The notes under the pieces were generated by a model. The model ran no database searches and was not told the origin of the DNA. It was given only the letters and a program-made list of their open reading frames with translations. Source: Verrucomicrobia bacterium Tous-C9LFEB (GTDB lineage Bacteria; Verrucomicrobiota; Verrucomicrobiia; Methylacidiphilales; UBA1321). Taken from it: 64,000 nucleotides of DNA. Both the position numbers and the translations under genes were made by a program. Location: positions 89,437 through 153,436 of the forward strand of contig NEUU01000010.1 of assembly GCA_002304345.1 (NCBI GenBank). Direction: 5' to 3'. Shown here one piece after another: positions 25,733 to 34,284 of the stretch (positions within the stretch are counted from its first letter, which is position 1; the number at the start of each line of letters is the position of its first letter).

Positions 25733-27280
25733 TTACTGCGCGGCAGAGCCCGTAGGGGCTTGCGTCAGCATCGTCGGCATTTGCGTGCCCTTCGAGGTTG
25801 AGCGCCAGCGGACCCATTCGGTGAGGGCGGCGTAGCGGGCCTGATTCAACATTTCGTTCTGGAGCTGGGTTTCGAACGTGCTGTACGTCTTGCGGTCCGG
25901 GGCTTGGCGCGCGTCGAGGTAGCCGATCACACCGCCACCGGCGGTGGGAACGAACTGGCTGACTTCGCCGGTCTTCAGCGACATCGCGAGGCGGCGGGCC
26001 AGGGCGAACTTCGGATCGTTGTTGAGCTTTTGATCGCCGGGGACAAACGTCGGCAGCGCTTCCACGGTGAGCTTGAGTTGCGCGGCAGCGGTGCGGAACG
26101 GAACGCCCTTCGCGACTTCGGCTTTGAGTTTTTCCGCGGCGGTATTGCCGGCTTCCTGCATCAGCGAGAGGGCCTTGCGGTTTTTAATCTGCGCTTCGAT
26201 CTGGGCGCGGACTTCGGCGAGCGGGAGCGGTTGGCTCGGGGTGATTTCCTCCAGCTTCAGGATGTAGAAGCCATTATCGGTTTCGATCACGGAGCTCGTC
26301 GGGCGATCCGTTCCGAGTGAAAACGCGGCGCGATTCAGATTCGGGCTCGGCGGCAGCGGCGCGGCGGGTTCCTCGGCGGTGAAGAAGCCGGTGGTGGTGA
26401 CGTTCAGGTTATGTTTCTTGGCGACGGCAGTGAAATCGGGGCGCTTGCTGGTCGCGGCGGCATCGGGTTCCGGTTCCAGGGCGAGGGCGAATTCCAGCGC
26501 TTGCTCACCGATCTTGCGGCGGGCGTCATCCTTGGCCGGATCGGCCTTGGCGGCGGGGGCCGGAGCGGCGAAAGCAACGAAGCTGACGCGGCGGCGTTCT
26601 TTCGTGCGCAGGGCGGGATTCACTTCGACCTGGCTTTTATAGTCGCGGTCGATTTCCTCGGCGGTGACGGTGACTTGGCTGAGGTAATTCTTCAGCGGGA
26701 AATTGATCGTGCTGAGCGTGGCCGGGCTGTAGATCAGGTCGAATTGTTCGGCGGCCTGTCCGGTGGGCATCTGGATCGGGGCGACGATGAGCTTCTGCAT
26801 GCGCTCGACGGTCAATTCTTCACGGATGATCTCGGTGAAACGCAGTTCGCTGATACCCAGCGATTGCTGGAAGTATTTGATCAAGCCTTGATAACGATCG
26901 GGCTGATAGACGCCGTCCTTTTGCAGGGCGGGCATGTTGCGGATGAACTGGATCACCTGTTCGTTGGAGGTTTCGAGACCGACCTTCTTTGCGTTCGCCA
27001 ACAACAACATGCGCTGCCAGGTCTCCATCTGGATTTGGCGGCGGATCTGGGGCGACTCGGGGATCTGGTTCCCGTAGCGGAGGGTGAGCAACGCGTAGAC
27101 AGCGCTTTCGGCTTCGCGGAAATGTTCCGGTGTGATGTCCTTCCCATCGATCTTACCGAGGTTGATTTGCGGGCCCCGGTTGTCCACTGGCATCGTCCCG
27201 AAGAAAGTGAAAGACACAGCGATGATAATAAAGACGATGATGAGGAGGGGGCGGAGGGATCGTTGGATGAGGTTGATCAT
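25733..27280 (-). CDS. PpiD/SurA-like periplasmic folding factor
   Basis: The 515-residue protein is anchored by one N-terminal membrane helix (RPLLIIVFIIIAVSFTFFGTM), with the rest in the periplasm. A SurA-N/PpiD-type chaperone region follows (MINLIQ... to about residue 200, with VSIDGKDITPEHFREAESAVY-like sequence GKIDGKDITPEHFRE). A parvulin-like part (LGTDRPTSSVIETDNGFYILKLEEITP) lies near residues 320-345, and another around VSQFVPTAGGGVIGYLDAR. Such proteins assist folding of secreted and outer-membrane proteins; peptidyl-prolyl isomerase activity in this group is often lost. It converges with recF on a strong terminator. Confidence 0.82.
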   Translation of the reverse strand: MINLIQRSLRPLLIIVFIIIAVSFTFFGTMPVDNRGPQINLGKIDGKDITPEHFREAESAVYALLTLRYGNQIPESPQIRRQIQMETWQRMLLLANAKKVGLETSNEQVIQFIRNMPALQKDGVYQPDRYQGLIKYFQQSLGISELRFTEIIREELTVERMQKLIVAPIQMPTGQAAEQFDLIYSPATLSTINFPLKNYLSQVTVTAEEIDRDYKSQVEVNPALRTKERRRVSFVAFAAPAPAAKADPAKDDARRKIGEQALEFALALEPEPDAAATSKRPDFTAVAKKHNLNVTTTGFFTAEEPAAPLPPSPNLNRAAFSLGTDRPTSSVIETDNGFYILKLEEITPSQPLPLAEVRAQIEAQIKNRKALSLMQEAGNTAAEKLKAEVAKGVPFRTAAAQLKLTVEALPTFVPGDQKLNNDPKFALARRLAMSLKTGEVSQFVPTAGGGVIGYLDARQAPDRKTYSTFETQLQNEMLNQARYAALTEWVRWRSTSKGTQMPTMLTQAPTGSAAQ

Positions 27281-27370
27281 AAATAAAATTGGTGAAAAAA
27301 GTGAATGGAATTAGATTTTCTACGGTTGACCCTCTGTAAATAGACTGCTAAATGAATTGAAATTATCGTG

Positions 27371-28117
27371 ATGGATATTACTTGTAAGCCACTTTACCGC
27401 AGTTTCCTCGTTTGCGTGGGGCTTTTGCTTGCCATTTCTGCGATGCATGGGCAAGACAAAATCGCATTAAAGACGGGACAAGAAGTCACCGGGAAGATTC
27501 TCGAGGTGGCAAATGGCAGCGTCAGCGTGGCCGTTGGCGCCGGTACCATTCCCTATCCCCTGGCCAATATTGCCAGCGTGGAAATGGCCGCTCCGGCGGA
27601 AATTGACAAAGCGCGCGCGGCCTCGGTTGATCAGGCGATTGTTTTGCTGGAGCCTCTCGTCAAAAAATTCAAAGGTCTTCCCGCCGACTGGGTGCCGGAT
27701 GCCATGGTGCGCCTCGCCGAGAGCTATTCCCAGACCGGCAAGGAAAATGCCTCGATCGCCGTCTTCCAAGACATGGTCAAGCTCTACCCCGGCAGCCGCC
27801 ACCAGGTCCGCGCGCAAGCGGGATTGGCCAAGGCGGCTCTCAAGGAGGGCAAGCTGGACGAAGTGCTGACGAGTCTGGCGCCGCTCATCGCCGAGGCGAA
27901 CAAGACATTCTCTCCCTCGCAGGAAGATGGCCGGGCGTATTCGGAAGCGTTTTTGATTCAGGGGCAGGTCTTGGAAAAACAGGGCAAACTCAAGGAAGCT
28001 CTGGAAAGTTATTTGACAGTTGTGACGGTGTTTTACCAAAATCCCGCCGCAGCGAAAACCGCGCAGGAGCAGGCGGACTCGCTCCGAAAAAACAACCCTC
28101 AAGTCGTAGTTGAATAG
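27371..28117 (+). CDS. Secreted TPR protein heading the Exb-like cluster
   Basis: From the ATG at 27371 (a GTG lies directly before it) the protein has 248 residues: a signal peptide (LVCVGLLLAISAMHGQ), a small beta domain (IALKTGQEVTGKILEVANGSVSVAVGAGTIPYPLANIASVEM) and TPR-like helices to the end (AIVLLEPLVKKF, ASIAVFQDMVKLYPGSRHQVRAQAGLAKAALKEGKLDEV, KLKEALESYLTVVTVFYQNP). It is 12 bp upstream of the ExbB homologue, so it is part of that operon. Periplasmic TPR proteins often accompany TolQR/ExbBD-type motors, as YbgF/CpoB does in the Tol system. Confidence 0.75.
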   Translation: MDITCKPLYRSFLVCVGLLLAISAMHGQDKIALKTGQEVTGKILEVANGSVSVAVGAGTIPYPLANIASVEMAAPAEIDKARAASVDQAIVLLEPLVKKFKGLPADWVPDAMVRLAESYSQTGKENASIAVFQDMVKLYPGSRHQVRAQAGLAKAALKEGKLDEVLTSLAPLIAEANKTFSPSQEDGRAYSEAFLIQGQVLEKQGKLKEALESYLTVVTVFYQNPAAAKTAQEQADSLRKNNPQVVVE

Positions 28118-28129
28118 AAAACTCATATC

Positions 28130-29062
28130 ATGAAGATGTACTCCCGACTCGCCTGGCTCGCAGGCTTAGCATTGATCGTTATTCTTTTGGGAAGCGCGGA
28201 CCTCAGCTGGGCGCAGGAAGCCGCTGCGGGCGAAGCCGCCGCCGCTGGCACGCATGACAAGACCTTCATCGAAGTGATGAAGGAAGGTGGCCCGGTCATG
28301 ATCTTCCTCGTGATCGCTTCCATTTTGGTGATGACCTTCACGGTGGAAGGCTTCCTCAAGCTCAACAAGCGCAAGCTCGCTCCTCCGGCTCTTATCGCCC
28401 GCCTGCGGGAATCCGTCACGACCGGTAATTATCAGGAAGCCTGGAGCATCTGCCAGTCGAACCGCTGCTTCGTCAGCGCCGTTCTCGGCGCGGCCCTCGA
28501 GCGCATCGGCCGCGGCAAGGATCAGACCGATTTCGCCGTGCAGGAAGCCTCGCTGCGCGAAGGCACGCTTCTCAAGATGAACGTCACCTATCTTTCCGTT
28601 ATCGGCGTTGTGTCGCCCATGATCGGGTTGACCGGAACCGTCATCGGTATGATCAAGGCGTTCAGCACTCTCGGTGCGAGCGGTATCGGCAATCCGCAGG
28701 GATTGGCCTCGGCCATCGGTGAAGTGCTCGTGTGTACGGCGGCCGGCCTGGTCGTCGCCATTCCGGCGTTCGTGTTCTTTTACATTCTCAAGAGCATGGC
28801 CACCAGCGCCATCCTCGTGGCGGAATCGGAAGTGTACCACCTGCTCGACGATATCCCCTTCGATCAGATTTCCGGTCTGCGCCTCGGCGAAAGCTTCTCG
28901 TCCAACGCGGGTGTCCCGGCTCCCGAGTCTGCCGCCGCCGCTGCCACCTCGCAGCGCGTGTCCCGCTCCATGACGACCAATTGCCCCCAGTGCAACGCCG
29001 CTATCACCCCCGGCACCAATCCGTGCCCGAACTGTGGCGTCGTGTTGGAATGGGATAATTAA
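28130..29062 (+). CDS. exbB: MotA/TolQ/ExbB-type proton channel with C-terminal zinc ribbon
   Basis: The 310-residue protein belongs to the ExbB/TolQ family, which with ExbD/TolR uses the proton gradient to move periplasmic partners. After a signal-like helix (LAWLAGLALIVILLGSADLSWAQ) come three membrane helices: VMIFLVIASILVMTFTVEG, YLSVIGVVSPMIGLTGTVIGMIKAF and VLVCTAAGLVVAIPAFVFFYIL. The conserved GLTGTVxGM core is intact. Unlike canonical ExbB, the last 27 residues form a zinc-ribbon-like motif, C285-x2-C288-x10-C299-x2-C302, after an Ala/Ser-rich linker. By normal topology this tail would be cytoplasmic. It leads two exbD-type genes and the TonB-like/DUF4159 gene. Confidence 0.88.
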   Translation: MKMYSRLAWLAGLALIVILLGSADLSWAQEAAAGEAAAAGTHDKTFIEVMKEGGPVMIFLVIASILVMTFTVEGFLKLNKRKLAPPALIARLRESVTTGNYQEAWSICQSNRCFVSAVLGAALERIGRGKDQTDFAVQEASLREGTLLKMNVTYLSVIGVVSPMIGLTGTVIGMIKAFSTLGASGIGNPQGLASAIGEVLVCTAAGLVVAIPAFVFFYILKSMATSAILVAESEVYHLLDDIPFDQISGLRLGESFSSNAGVPAPESAAAAATSQRVSRSMTTNCPQCNAAITPGTNPCPNCGVVLEWDN

Positions 29063-29150
29063 TCTAATAACTGATCCGCTCCCGACGACCCCGCTTGCCA
29101 AGGCGGGGGAACCGGACGAAAGTATTTAAAGTCGAACCGCACCGCGCCGT

Positions 29151-29633
29151 ATGAAAAGAAAGCAGCGCTTCAAGAATCAGGAGGCCGAGGCCGATCCGGA
29201 GTTTCAGGTCGCCCCGATGGCCGACGTGCTCTTCGTGCTCCTGATCTTTTTCATCAGCATCACGTCGACCGAAGTGTTGCGTAAGGATGCCGGTCTCGTC
29301 CTGCCGGACGCCGACAAGGCGTTGCAAGCCGACAAGGCCAAGAACAGCGGTCAGGTCGTCATCAATCTGTCGTGGTTCCCCATGACGCGCACCAGTGCGG
29401 TCAAGGTCGATTCGATGCGCTTCGACGATGTCAACGCCCTCATTCCGCTCCTGCAGGAACGACTCGCGCAGAACCCGCTTTTGCGCGTGCTGATTCGCGC
29501 GGACAAGGACGTGGAGTACAGCTACGTGGCCGACATCATGCGCGCTTGCGCGCAGGCCAATATTGGCAACGTGACTTTTGCCGTCATCACCGGCGGCGCG
29601 GATACACCCAAAACCGATAAGGAGAAGAGCTAA
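29151..29633 (+). CDS. exbD: ExbD/TolR-type protein, first copy
   Basis: The 160-residue protein has the ExbD/TolR plan: a short charged cytoplasmic tail, one membrane helix (VAPMADVLFVLLIFFISITS) with the essential protonatable aspartate D25, and a periplasmic domain to the C-terminus (SGQVVINLSWFP, LIPLLQERLAQNPLLRVLIRADKDVEYSYVADIMRACAQANIGNVTFAVITG). It follows exbB after an 88-bp gap and the second exbD follows after 1 bp. Two ExbD-like subunits suggest a heteromeric channel. Confidence 0.88.
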   Translation: MKRKQRFKNQEAEADPEFQVAPMADVLFVLLIFFISITSTEVLRKDAGLVLPDADKALQADKAKNSGQVVINLSWFPMTRTSAVKVDSMRFDDVNALIPLLQERLAQNPLLRVLIRADKDVEYSYVADIMRACAQANIGNVTFAVITGGADTPKTDKEKS

Positions 29634-29634
29634 T

Positions 29635-30063
29635 ATGTCCGGCGGTGGAGGTGGAGAGGAAGGCGAGTTTGGACTGCAGATCGCGCCCTTGTTGGACGTG
29701 CTCTTCGTGCTGCTCCTGTTTTTCATGATTTCGGCCGGTTCGCAGAAACGCGAAGGCGAACTCGGTATCCGTCTGCCCAGCAATGGCGGCAGCGCCGGGG
29801 TGACGGTGGAAACGCCGATCCGCATCGACATCACGCCCGACGGCGTTGTGAAATACAATGACTCTCCGGTCGATAGCCGCAGCAGCAAGGACATGCCGGA
29901 CCTGACGTCCAAGCTGAAGAATATCGTGGAGAAATTCGGCGATAAACAACCCGTCATCATCACTCCCTCCAAACAGACCCGGCAGGAACGCGTCATCGAC
30001 GTGCTCAACTCCTGTGGGGCCGCGAAATTAAAGAGTGTCGCCTTTGGCGCGCCGCAGAACTGA
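29635..30063 (+). CDS. ExbD/TolR-type protein, second copy
   Basis: The ATG at 29635 is 1 bp after the stop of the first exbD and gives 142 residues. A Gly/Glu-rich N-terminus leads into one membrane helix (LQIAPLLDVLFVLLLFFMISAGS) with aspartate D21 in the conserved position. The periplasmic part includes VETPIRIDITPDGVVKYNDSPVD and KQPVIITPSKQTRQERVIDVLNSCGAAKLKSVAFG. It differs clearly from the first copy, so this is an old duplication. Both should pair with the ExbB upstream to energise the TonB-like protein encoded next. Confidence 0.87.
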   Translation: MSGGGGGEEGEFGLQIAPLLDVLFVLLLFFMISAGSQKREGELGIRLPSNGGSAGVTVETPIRIDITPDGVVKYNDSPVDSRSSKDMPDLTSKLKNIVEKFGDKQPVIITPSKQTRQERVIDVLNSCGAAKLKSVAFGAPQN

Positions 30064-30086
30064 TCTTTTAACCAGCCTTCTCCATC

Positions 30087-31310
30087 ATGCACGCTCCCCG
30101 CAAAGATACATTCGCCGACAAGCTCCTGCGGATGCGCTATTTTCTCTTTGCCGTCCTGCTGCACCTGATTGTGTTCTTCATGCTCAGCACGGTCGTTCTG
30201 TTCAAGGGCGTCGCGCCGCAGGAAGAATTCGAATCCGGGTTCATCGCCGGCGGTGGCGGTGGTGGCGAACCGCCTCCCCCTCCGCCTCCTCCCTCGGAAA
30301 CCATGCCGGTGCAGACGCAGGACCCGAACAAGTCCAAGACGGAGGTCTTCAACATCGAGACGCCCGCGCCCGATGCGCCGAATATTCCCATTCCCAGTTT
30401 CACGCCGCAATTGCCGGTCGCCAACAAGACGATCCAGCAGCCGAAGGATCTGGCGAAAAGTGATTTCCAGAATCGCGCCAAGGATATTCGCAACATGATC
30501 GAAGGCGGTCAGAAGCGCAAGATCGGTTCCGGCAGCGGCAAGCAGACCGCCGCCGAGTTCAAGTGCTACATCGCGCAGTACGCGCAGGGCGATTGGTCGA
30601 CTACTATCGAACTCAAGGACGGCAAAGTCTGGCGCGGCAGTATCGTCAATTTGCTCTTCATGATTTCCGAATGGAGCCGCAATAAAATCCGCGCGAACGT
30701 GGTGCCGGTGCCGCTAAAACTTTCTAGCTCGGAGATCTTCGACATCAAGCCGCCCTTCATCTACTTCACCGGCCACAAGGACTTCGTTCTCACCGAGCAG
30801 GAAGTGGAAAATCTCCGCAAGTATCTCATTCAGGGTGGTGCCATCTGGGGCGACAACGGCCTCGCGGGCAAGGGCTCGCGCTTTGACGTGGCGTTCCGTC
30901 GCGAAATGAAGCGGGTGCTGCCCAGCGAAGATCAGCAGTTCGTCGCGCTGCCGGACGATCACCCCATCTACACCCGCAGCTTTTTCCCCATGCAGGGGCC
31001 GCCCGCCGGGATGAACTTCTATCAGGAACCGATCGAGGGCATCAACATGGACGGCACGCTGGCCATCATCTACACCCTCAACGATTACAGCGACATGTTC
31101 CGCATGGCTTTCAAGCCCGGGACCAATGATCCCGACACCACGGACGCGCCCGACAAGATGCGTATCACTAACTGGGAGATGTGGAAGTACCGCACCGTCT
31201 ACTACCGCAACTTTACCCCCGAAGCGTGCAAGACGTCCTACGAGCTTGGCATGAACATTGTCGTCCATCTCCTCACCCGCTGGGACGAAAAACTGTTGCT
31301 GGCCCCTTAA
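30087..31310 (+). CDS. TonB-like N-terminus fused to a DUF4159-like domain
   Basis: The 407-residue protein has a cytoplasmic tail, one membrane helix (residues 18-40, FLFAVLLHLIVFFMLSTVVL, with the conserved-type histidine H26), a Gly-run and a run of eight prolines, and a spacer rich in Pro/Glu/Lys. This is the layout of TonB. Instead of the TonB C-terminal domain, residues 175-405 look like DUF4159 (IYFTGHKDFVLTEQEVENLRKYLIQGGAIWGDNGLAGKGSRFDVAFRREMKRVLP). It is directly downstream of ExbB and two ExbD proteins, which supply energy to TonB. DUF4159 function is unknown. The fusion suggests a motor that acts on a periplasmic rather than outer-membrane target. Confidence 0.75.
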   Translation: MHAPRKDTFADKLLRMRYFLFAVLLHLIVFFMLSTVVLFKGVAPQEEFESGFIAGGGGGGEPPPPPPPPSETMPVQTQDPNKSKTEVFNIETPAPDAPNIPIPSFTPQLPVANKTIQQPKDLAKSDFQNRAKDIRNMIEGGQKRKIGSGSGKQTAAEFKCYIAQYAQGDWSTTIELKDGKVWRGSIVNLLFMISEWSRNKIRANVVPVPLKLSSSEIFDIKPPFIYFTGHKDFVLTEQEVENLRKYLIQGGAIWGDNGLAGKGSRFDVAFRREMKRVLPSEDQQFVALPDDHPIYTRSFFPMQGPPAGMNFYQEPIEGINMDGTLAIIYTLNDYSDMFRMAFKPGTNDPDTTDAPDKMRITNWEMWKYRTVYYRNFTPEACKTSYELGMNIVVHLLTRWDEKLLLAP

Positions 31311-31325
31311 CCTGATTGTTGACGC

Positions 31326-33077
31326 ATGATTTTTTTTCCATCGATGTCCCAGGCGCTCGTGACGGCTGCCACCGGGTTGGCTCTTCTCTCCGCCGCGTCG
31401 TTGCACGCGCAACAACCGGCTGCGACGAATTCCGATTTGCTGCGCGGTCTCGGTTCTTTCGAGAAGTCCTACACTGCCACGCCTCCCTGGGGCGGGGTCG
31501 ATAGCGGCGATTACCTGCGCGGTTTTCAGGAGACGGCTCCCATCGTCATGTCCAACGGGCAGGTCGATCAAATGTCTGTGCCCACTTCCGTAGCTGTCGC
31601 CGATCTCAACGGGGACAAGCTGCCCGATCTCATCGTTGCCGATCCGAGCGGTATCATCTGGTATTATCCCAACAGCGGCACGGCGACCGAACCGAAATTC
31701 ACTTTTGGAGAAACCATTCCCATCTGGCTGCGCGGCTTTCTCAGTAATGAAGGCGGCGAGCAGCGCGCCATTGCCTGTAATAAAATCATCGCCACCGATT
31801 TCAACGAAGACGGCAAGGTGGATCTCATTTGCGGCACCTTCATGGGGGAAATCTATTTCATCCCCAATACGGGCAGCGCGTCGACGCCCAAGTTTAGCCT
31901 GCCTGATAATGCGAAGGAATATGTCATCAACACCCGCACGGATGGCAAGCTCTGGGGCACCTTCTTTGCGCCGCTCTACGTCGATTTCACCAAGGCCGGT
32001 CGCCGCGATCTGATCCTCGGCGATGGTACCTACGCCGCCAATAATATCTATTACTTCCCCAATGCCGGTACGACCCAGAGCCCGCGTTTCAGCGAGAAAA
32101 CCCGCCAGGTTTTGATTCAAGGCTTGGGCCGCGAGCACCTCACCCCGCAAGCGGTGGATTGGAATAATGACGGCATGCTCGACATCATCACCGGCGAACG
32201 CGACGGCAGCGTCACGGTCTTCATTTGCAAATCGAACGATCCGAAGAAATTCGCCTTCGCGGAACCGCTTCCGGTTAAATTCGGTTCCTCCTCCAAACTT
32301 GGTTCGCTCTCGAATCCGGTTCCCGTGGATTTCAATGGCGACGGTCTGTTCGATATCGTGGTGGGCCGCACCAATGGTCGTGTCGCCGTGGCCATCAACA
32401 AGGGCAAACCGGGCGCCCCGGTCTTCGACGCCCCTCAGGAAATCAAGGGCACCCAGACCTACCCCAAATATCTCGCCCCGACGGGATGGACGCTCGATGC
32501 GCCGCCTCAGGCCACTTTTCAGGTGTTTCGTCTGGTGACCGGGCAGGACCCTGCCGCTTTAACCGGACCGGAAAAAGATCGCGCGACACTTGCCTTTGAG
32601 GCGGGCTTCAATCCTCCCTCCGGTTCCACCGGCAAATACGCGGGCAAACTCGAGTTTCTTCCCGATAAAGGAAAATACTTCACAAGCCAGGTGGCCCTTC
32701 CCAGCGACGCAGCGTTTAACATCAAATACGACGGCGGCATGCAATTCAAGCCCGAGACGAATTACGAAATTACCGTCTGGGTGCGGGGCAGCGGCTGGTC
32801 CAAGTCCGCGCTGGTGATTGGCGGTGGCGACCGTTTGACGATCACCGATCCGAAGACGAGCGAAAAGAAATACAAATGGGTCAGCTATAGCAAGACCGAG
32901 GATTTCACGATGAGCGGCGGCTGGAGCAAACTCACCAAGAGCTTCCGTTACAGCAAGGACAAGGACACGCCCGCAGCGGATAAGACGACGCCGAACAGCT
33001 TTGGTATTGCCATCAAACTGGAAGGCAAGGGCAAGGACTTCTACATTGATGATGTCACGGTGGTGGAGAAAAAGTAG
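31326..33077 (+). CDS. Secreted FG-GAP/VCBS repeat protein with a C-terminal binding domain
   Basis: The 583-residue protein has a signal peptide (ALVTAATGLALLSAASLHAQ) and then FG-GAP/VCBS repeats with calcium-type loops: VAVADLNGDKLPDLIVADPSG, IIATDFNEDGKVDLICGTF, DWNNDGMLDIITGERDGS and DFNGDGLFDIVVGRTNG. These build a beta propeller over roughly residues 60-385. The last 170 residues form a jelly-roll-like domain of the carbohydrate-binding type (FKPETNYEITVWVRGSGWSKSALVIGGG, ending FGIAIKLEGKGKDFYIDDVTVVEKK). It is 15 bp downstream of the DUF4159 gene, so probably a periplasmic or surface partner. Confidence 0.85.
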   Translation: MIFFPSMSQALVTAATGLALLSAASLHAQQPAATNSDLLRGLGSFEKSYTATPPWGGVDSGDYLRGFQETAPIVMSNGQVDQMSVPTSVAVADLNGDKLPDLIVADPSGIIWYYPNSGTATEPKFTFGETIPIWLRGFLSNEGGEQRAIACNKIIATDFNEDGKVDLICGTFMGEIYFIPNTGSASTPKFSLPDNAKEYVINTRTDGKLWGTFFAPLYVDFTKAGRRDLILGDGTYAANNIYYFPNAGTTQSPRFSEKTRQVLIQGLGREHLTPQAVDWNNDGMLDIITGERDGSVTVFICKSNDPKKFAFAEPLPVKFGSSSKLGSLSNPVPVDFNGDGLFDIVVGRTNGRVAVAINKGKPGAPVFDAPQEIKGTQTYPKYLAPTGWTLDAPPQATFQVFRLVTGQDPAALTGPEKDRATLAFEAGFNPPSGSTGKYAGKLEFLPDKGKYFTSQVALPSDAAFNIKYDGGMQFKPETNYEITVWVRGSGWSKSALVIGGGDRLTITDPKTSEKKYKWVSYSKTEDFTMSGGWSKLTKSFRYSKDKDTPAADKTTPNSFGIAIKLEGKGKDFYIDDVTVVEKK

Positions 33078-33095
33078 CCGCCCTTTCTTTTACTT

Positions 33096-33749
33096 ATGAA
33101 ACCGCTCATCGCACTATTCGCATGGGCGGTTTTTATTTTTCCGCTTAGCGCAGCGATGGAGGAATCGCGCGAGCCGGATGTTCTTTATTTCGATCAGAAT
33201 CTGCCGGAGAAAATCATCGTCTCGCTCGAGAAAAACGCCAACGTATATCTCGATAAAGACCTGCAAACCCTCGCTGCCACACTTCCCCCGGGCACCAAGG
33301 TGCAGATCCTCGGCCTCGTCAACGACGGCAACTATTTTGTCAGTACCAAATACCGCGGCACGCGCATCGAGGGCTGGGCCTTTGCCGGGGATTTTCCACC
33401 GCTCGATCCCAAGTTGATTGAGACGGCGAAGAAGAGCCAGCTCTGGCGGGAGAGTGTGCAGCGGGCCATCAAGGAGAAGCGGGTCGTGCAGGGCATGACC
33501 TTTGACGATGTCAAAAAATCGCTCGGCAAACCGGACCGCACTTCCTCCCGGCAGGATGCGCAAACCAAGTTCGATACCTGGACTTTCATCACGTATGAAC
33601 TGGTCCCGCAAAACAGCTACGTCACGGATGCGTGGGGGCGTGTGACCATCCAAACCATCTACGTCAAAAAGCCCATTGGAGAGTTAACCGTTGAATTCAA
33701 TAGCGGGATCGTCACCGGCATCGAAGAGCATCGGCGCCAGCGCGAATAA
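33096..33749 (+). CDS. Secreted protein with an SH3-like domain
   Basis: The 217-residue product has a signal peptide (LIALFAWAVFIFPLSA) and a small SH3b-like domain (EKNANVYLDKDLQTLAATLPPGTKVQILGLVNDGNYFVSTKYRGTRIEGWAFAGDF), a fold that often binds cell-wall peptides. The C-terminal half (VVQGMTFDDVKKSLGKPDRTSSRQDAQTKFDTWTFITYE) resembles BamE/SmpA-like 'GMTxxDVxxxLGxP' modules. It follows the FG-GAP gene by 18 bp and appears to belong to the same operon. The exact role is unknown. Confidence 0.7.
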   Translation: MKPLIALFAWAVFIFPLSAAMEESREPDVLYFDQNLPEKIIVSLEKNANVYLDKDLQTLAATLPPGTKVQILGLVNDGNYFVSTKYRGTRIEGWAFAGDFPPLDPKLIETAKKSQLWRESVQRAIKEKRVVQGMTFDDVKKSLGKPDRTSSRQDAQTKFDTWTFITYELVPQNSYVTDAWGRVTIQTIYVKKPIGELTVEFNSGIVTGIEEHRRQRE

Positions 33750-33786
33750 CCCTCATTCGGAGAATATAAACCGCATCACCCACACT

Positions 33787-34242
33787 ATGAAAACCACCCT
33801 CATACTGACCGCCCTCATTGGATTATTCCTCGTTTCCCCCCGGCTTCAGGCGGGAGACGTGACCTTCTCGGATGCGCCGGCGCCTGCCATCGTGCTGAAT
33901 GGACTCGATACCTACCGCACGGGAACTTCCGGTGCGGCGCTCGATGTGTGGCTGGCGGGTTCGGCGCTGGGCAAGGCGCAGGACACACGCGATGCGTTGC
34001 AGAAGCAATTCACCCAGTTTGAAACGACCAATGGCAAGATGCTCCGCTTTGAACAAATCGGCGGCGTCAGCCCTTCACCCTCCGTGCGGGTGAACTGGTA
34101 CACGATCTGTTATTCCAAAGGCGTTGCCTTCGTGGAATTCACCTCCTACCAAGGAAAGTCTTCCTGGATCATCACGAATATCCGCCTCTCGACGGACTAC
34201 CGCGACATCCTCCCCGCCTGGCAGATTCCCATCGAACGCTAG
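33787..34242 (+). CDS. Small secreted protein of unknown function
   Basis: The ATG at 33787 gives 151 residues with a signal peptide (TTLILTALIGLFLVSPRLQAG). The mature part is SDAPAPAIVLNGLDTYRTG onward, with KQFTQFETTNGKMLRFEQIGG and WYTICYSKGVAFVEFTSYQGKSSWIITNIRLSTDY near the end. I see no catalytic or metal motif. It follows the SH3-like gene by 37 bp and probably closes the Exb/DUF4159 gene group. A hairpin repeat containing AACGTGACGTTGCATCCA-like sequence follows its stop codon at about 34248-34282. Confidence 0.65.
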   Translation: MKTTLILTALIGLFLVSPRLQAGDVTFSDAPAPAIVLNGLDTYRTGTSGAALDVWLAGSALGKAQDTRDALQKQFTQFETTNGKMLRFEQIGGVSPSPSVRVNWYTICYSKGVAFVEFTSYQGKSSWIITNIRLSTDYRDILPAWQIPIER

Positions 34243-34284
34243 GCACGTGACGTTGCATCCAGCGGCGGCACAGCGTGCCGCTGG

